Assembly: GCA_025964635.1 (NCBI GenBank)
Contig: JAOPYP010000834.1
Coordinates: 1 to 7,727 of the forward strand
Direction: 5' to 3'
DNA length: 7,727 nt
Origin: Actinomycetes bacterium
Lineage (GTDB): Bacteria; Actinomycetota; Actinomycetes; Streptosporangiales; Streptosporangiaceae
The notes beneath the pieces were generated by a model. It saw only the letters and a list, made by a program, of their open reading frames with translations, was not told the DNA's origin and searched no databases. Shown here piece after piece: positions 5,851 through 7,727 of this stretch (position 1 is its first letter; the number at the start of each line of letters is the position of its first letter). The translations under genes were made by a program, and so were the position numbers.

Positions 5851-6032
5851 GGTTGGGCGCCCGGCTGCCGCGCCTCGTCCACCAGCAGCACCGGGATGTC
5901 GTCGCGCACCGGGTAGGCCAGGCCGCAATCCGCGCCGGTGCACACCAGCTCGCTGGCCGCCTCATCCACGCGCAGCGGTGCGTGGCACTTCGGGCAGGCG
6001 AGAATGTCGAGCAGCCAGTCGTCGATCTTCAC
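5847..6032 (-). CDS. Trm112-like zinc-ribbon protein
   Basis: A 61-residue protein of the Trm112/UPF0434 family. It begins VKIDDWLLDILACPKCHAPL and continues to GLAYPVRDDIPVLLVDEAR. Four cysteines (C13, C16, C31, C36) form a probable zinc site. In eukaryotes and archaea Trm112 binds and stabilises several SAM-dependent methyltransferases; the role of the bacterial form is less clear. The GTG at 6030-6032 is chosen because GGAG lies 5 nt upstream (6038-6041) and the family normally begins at this residue; an in-frame ATG nine codons earlier (6059) is possible. Its TGA overlaps the GTG of the isomerase gene, so the two are made together. Its methyltransferase partner is not visible in this window. 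Confidence 0.92.
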   Translation of the reverse strand: MKIDDWLLDILACPKCHAPLRVDEAASELVCTGADCGLAYPVRDDIPVLLVDEARQPGAQP

Positions 6033-6047
6033 TAGTTCTCCAGACGG

Positions 6048-6060
6048 CGTGAGTCTCACG
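6048..6060. promoter_or_regulatory. Perfect 13-bp palindrome before the Trm112 gene
   Basis: CGTGAG-T-CTCACG is a perfect dyad with a one-base centre, ending 7 bases upstream of the Shine-Dalgarno of the Trm112 gene. The tight centre favours a protein-binding site over an RNA hairpin. It could be an operator for an internal promoter of the Trm112-isomerase pair, though I see no clear -10 hexamer beside it. Confidence 0.4.
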
Positions 6061-6105
6061 GACGCTCGGGCGCTCCGGCTGGCGACGGCCGCCGCGCGGT
6101 GAGCG

Positions 6106-6123
6106 GCCCCGGTGACCCGGGGC
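6106..6123 (-). terminator. 7-bp GC hairpin at the manB stop
   Basis: GCCCCGG-TGAC-CCGGGGC is a perfect 7-bp stem with a 4-base loop that touches the last base of the manB TAG stop. No T-run follows on the minus strand. It may pause or partly terminate transcription between manB and the Trm112 gene, or protect the mRNA end. Confidence 0.35.
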
Positions 6124-7469
6124 TAACCGCGCACGATGCCGAGCACCTCGTCGCGCAGCCTGAGCATAGTGTCCTCTTCGCCCGCCTCCAGGTTCAGCCG
6201 CAGCAACGGCTCGGTGTTGGACGGGCGCAGGTTGAACCACCAGCCGTCCCCGGTGATGGTCAGCCCGTCGAGCTCGTCGGCGGTGACGCCGGGGCGGCTG
6301 GCGAATTCCGCGCGGACCCGGTCGGTCGCCCCGGCCTGGTCCGCCACCTCGCTGTTGATCTCGCCGGTGGCCACGTACCGGCCGTAACCAGCCAGGATCT
6401 CGGACAGGGGGGCCTGCTGCTCGCCGAGCGCGGCCAGCACGTGCAGCGCCGCGAGCATCCCCGAGTCGGCGTACCAGAAGTCACGGAAGTAGAAGTGGCC
6501 GGAGTGCTCCCCGCCGAACACCGCGCCGGTCTCGGCCATCCGGGCCTTGATGAACGAGTGCCCGACCCGGGTGCGCACCGGGGTGCCGCCGTGCTCGGTG
6601 ATGATCTCGGGCACCGCGCGGGAAGTGATCAGGTTGTGGATGACGGCGGCACCAGGTTCGCGGGCCAGTTCCCGGACCGCGATGAGCGCGGTCAGCACCG
6701 AGGGCGAGACGATATGCCCATGCTCGTCCACGACGAAGCAGCGGTCCGCGTCCCCGTCGAAGGCCAGCCCGATGTCGGCCTCTGAATCGATCACCGCACG
6801 CTGCAGGTCGCGCAGGTTCTGCGGCTCGATCGGGTTCGCCTCGTGGTTGGGGAACGTGCCGTCCAGCTCGAAGTAGAGCGGCACCACGGTGAGGGGCAGG
6901 CCCGCGAAGACCTTGGGCACGGTATGCCCGGCCATCCCGTTGCCCGCGTCCACGGCCACCGTCAGCGGCCGGATGGCAGACAGGTCGACCAGCTTCTTGA
7001 GGTGGGCCGCGTACCCGGAGAGCAGGTCCCGCTGCACGATGACGCCGGGGGTGCCGTGGGACGGCGGCAGGCCCCGGGCCGCCGAGTCGCGCAGCTCGGT
7101 CAGCCCGGTGTCCGCACCGACCGGCCGGGCGCCTTCCCGGCACAGCTTGATCCCGTTGTACTTGGCCGGGTTGTGGCTGGCCGTGATCATCGCGCCGGGC
7201 ATACCCAGGCTGCCGCTGGCGTAGTACAGCATGTCGGTCGAGCCGAGGCCGCCTTCGATCACGTCGGCCCCCTGGGCCGCCGCGCCCCGGGCGAACGCCT
7301 CGGCCAGCGGCCGCGACGAGGTGCGCATGTCGTGCACGGTGACCAGGCTGGGGGCGCCGGTGAGCCGGACGAACGCGGCCCCCACCGACTCGGCGACCTG
7401 CTCATCGAGCTCGTCGGGGACGATCCCGCGGATGTCATACGCCTTGAAGATCTTCTCGTAGGAGCCCAC
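6123..7469 (-). CDS. manB: Phosphomannomutase/phosphoglucomutase
   Basis: A 448-residue enzyme of the alpha-D-phosphohexomutase family, converting mannose-6-P to mannose-1-P (and probably glucose-6-P to glucose-1-P) for GDP-mannose synthesis. All four family signatures are present in order: YDIRG near the N-terminus, the phosphoserine loop TASHNP (S99), the Mg-binding loop DGDADR (238-243), the sugar-binding GEHSGH (320-325) and the phosphate-binding RPSNTEP (415-421). Length is normal. The GTG at 7467-7469 is chosen because GGGAGG lies 10 nt upstream (7480-7485) and the protein then begins VGSYEKIFKAYDIRG; another GTG at 7503-7505 is in frame but has no such site. It heads the mannose gene group and is separated from the Trm112 gene by 90 nt holding a hairpin and a palindrome. 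Confidence 0.96.
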   Translation of the reverse strand: MGSYEKIFKAYDIRGIVPDELDEQVAESVGAAFVRLTGAPSLVTVHDMRTSSRPLAEAFARGAAAQGADVIEGGLGSTDMLYYASGSLGMPGAMITASHNPAKYNGIKLCREGARPVGADTGLTELRDSAARGLPPSHGTPGVIVQRDLLSGYAAHLKKLVDLSAIRPLTVAVDAGNGMAGHTVPKVFAGLPLTVVPLYFELDGTFPNHEANPIEPQNLRDLQRAVIDSEADIGLAFDGDADRCFVVDEHGHIVSPSVLTALIAVRELAREPGAAVIHNLITSRAVPEIITEHGGTPVRTRVGHSFIKARMAETGAVFGGEHSGHFYFRDFWYADSGMLAALHVLAALGEQQAPLSEILAGYGRYVATGEINSEVADQAGATDRVRAEFASRPGVTADELDGLTITGDGWWFNLRPSNTEPLLRLNLEAGEEDTMLRLRDEVLGIVRG

Positions 7470-7525
7470 TGAGGCTCTGCCTCCCGTATCTGACCTGGGA
7501 ACCACGCACCCGGTTCCGTTGCGTC

Positions 7526-7531
7526 TCTATA
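7526..7531 (-). promoter_or_regulatory. Candidate -10 hexamer of the manB promoter
   Basis: TATAGA on the minus strand lies in a short AT-rich patch within otherwise GC-rich non-coding DNA, 56 nt upstream of the manB GTG. It matches the actinobacterial TANNNT pattern only loosely, because its last base is A. The best -35 at 17-18 nt spacing (GCAGTG/CAGTGT) is poor. This is a guess at the main promoter of the manB group. Confidence 0.3.
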
Positions 7532-7727
7532 TGGCTCGCCCGCGCCGCACACTGCCGCAGCCAGCGGGGCCCCGGCGCCTGCTTCCTGAGGTGCTGGGAT
7601 ATCTGTGCCCAAAATATTCCGCGGGGACCCGGCCCCGCCCTGCGGCCAGCGGCCGGCTGGCCGCCGGGAGCACGGACACCGAGCCTACCGGCCCGCCGGG
7701 CGGCAGGAGGGGCGCTGGCTACCTCAG
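7532..7727. other. Non-coding right end of window
   Basis: I find no convincing gene here on either strand; open frames in this stretch give low-complexity products. It holds the upstream part of the manB promoter region and, at 7611-7664, a double hairpin that looks like the end of a minus-strand gene lying outside the window. Confidence 0.45.
7611..7664 (-). terminator. Double GC hairpin followed by AT-rich tract, probable terminator
   Basis: Read on the minus strand, a perfect 9-bp stem comes first (arms 7642-7650 and 7656-7664, GCGGCCAGC with GCTGGCCGC, 5-base loop). A 6-bp stem follows (arms 7621-7626 and 7633-7638, GCGGGG with CCCCGC, 6-base loop), then GGAATATTTT (7620-7611). This is the layout of an intrinsic terminator, and it suggests that a gene upstream of manB on the same strand ends near or beyond the right edge. 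Confidence 0.5.

Noticed and set aside
5851..5943. Longer start for the isomerase gene inside the Trm112 gene
   Set aside because: The extra 31 residues are Arg/Gly/Ala-rich shadow sequence of the Trm112 gene. The GTG at 5850 matches the family N-terminus and forms the GTGA overlap.
7259..7612. 117-codon minus-strand open frame overlapping the manB start
   Set aside because: It runs in a different frame from manB through its 5' end and promoter region, shows no domain, and is low-complexity towards its end.

Overview
The window is very GC-rich, with strong G/C preference at third codon positions, GTG starts and a probable leaderless gene. Its gene content (phosphomannomutase, Trm112-like protein, SIS-domain sugar isomerase, cation efflux protein, adenosylhomocysteinase) follows an order I recall from Streptomyces and, more loosely, from Mycobacterium. 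Both point to a chromosomal region of a high-GC actinobacterium. I cannot name the genus. No mobile elements, tRNA, rRNA or CRISPR arrays were seen.

Layout, left to right. Positions 2-232 hold the 3' end of an unidentified plus-strand gene with a proline-rich tail. Positions 233-444 are non-coding, with several small hairpins and a triplicated 15-bp repeat, and lie between convergent genes. Two S-adenosylhomocysteine hydrolase family genes follow on the minus strand: a full-length canonical ahcY (1740-3185) and, 17 nt downstream of its stop, a shorter archaeal/Thermotoga-type paralogue (445-1722). A short MerR-family regulator (3299-3670, plus) is divergent from ahcY. It meets a CDF-type metal efflux gene (3671-4672, minus) tail to tail, with no bases between the two stop codons. 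Further right on the minus strand lies a mannose-metabolism group: manB-type phosphomannomutase (6123-7469), a Trm112-like zinc protein (5847-6032) and a phosphoglucose/phosphomannose isomerase (4720-5850). The last two overlap by GTGA. A candidate manB promoter and a terminator-like pair of hairpins for an off-window upstream gene lie at the right end.

How the genes work together. The isomerase and phosphomannomutase would carry fructose-6-P to mannose-6-P to mannose-1-P, toward GDP-mannose for actinobacterial mannolipids and glycoproteins. AhcY removes S-adenosylhomocysteine, the inhibitory product of SAM-dependent methyltransferases. Trm112 proteins in other organisms are partners of such methyltransferases.

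The observation most worth following is the second SAHH-family protein. It keeps the NAD-binding fold, but at positions that align without gaps to its neighbour it has replaced the catalytic lysine (R187), the second catalytic histidine (N355), the substrate glutamate (S157) and flanking Asn/Asp residues. This suggests a pseudoenzyme, regulatory subunit or altered chemistry, co-expressed with the true AhcY.
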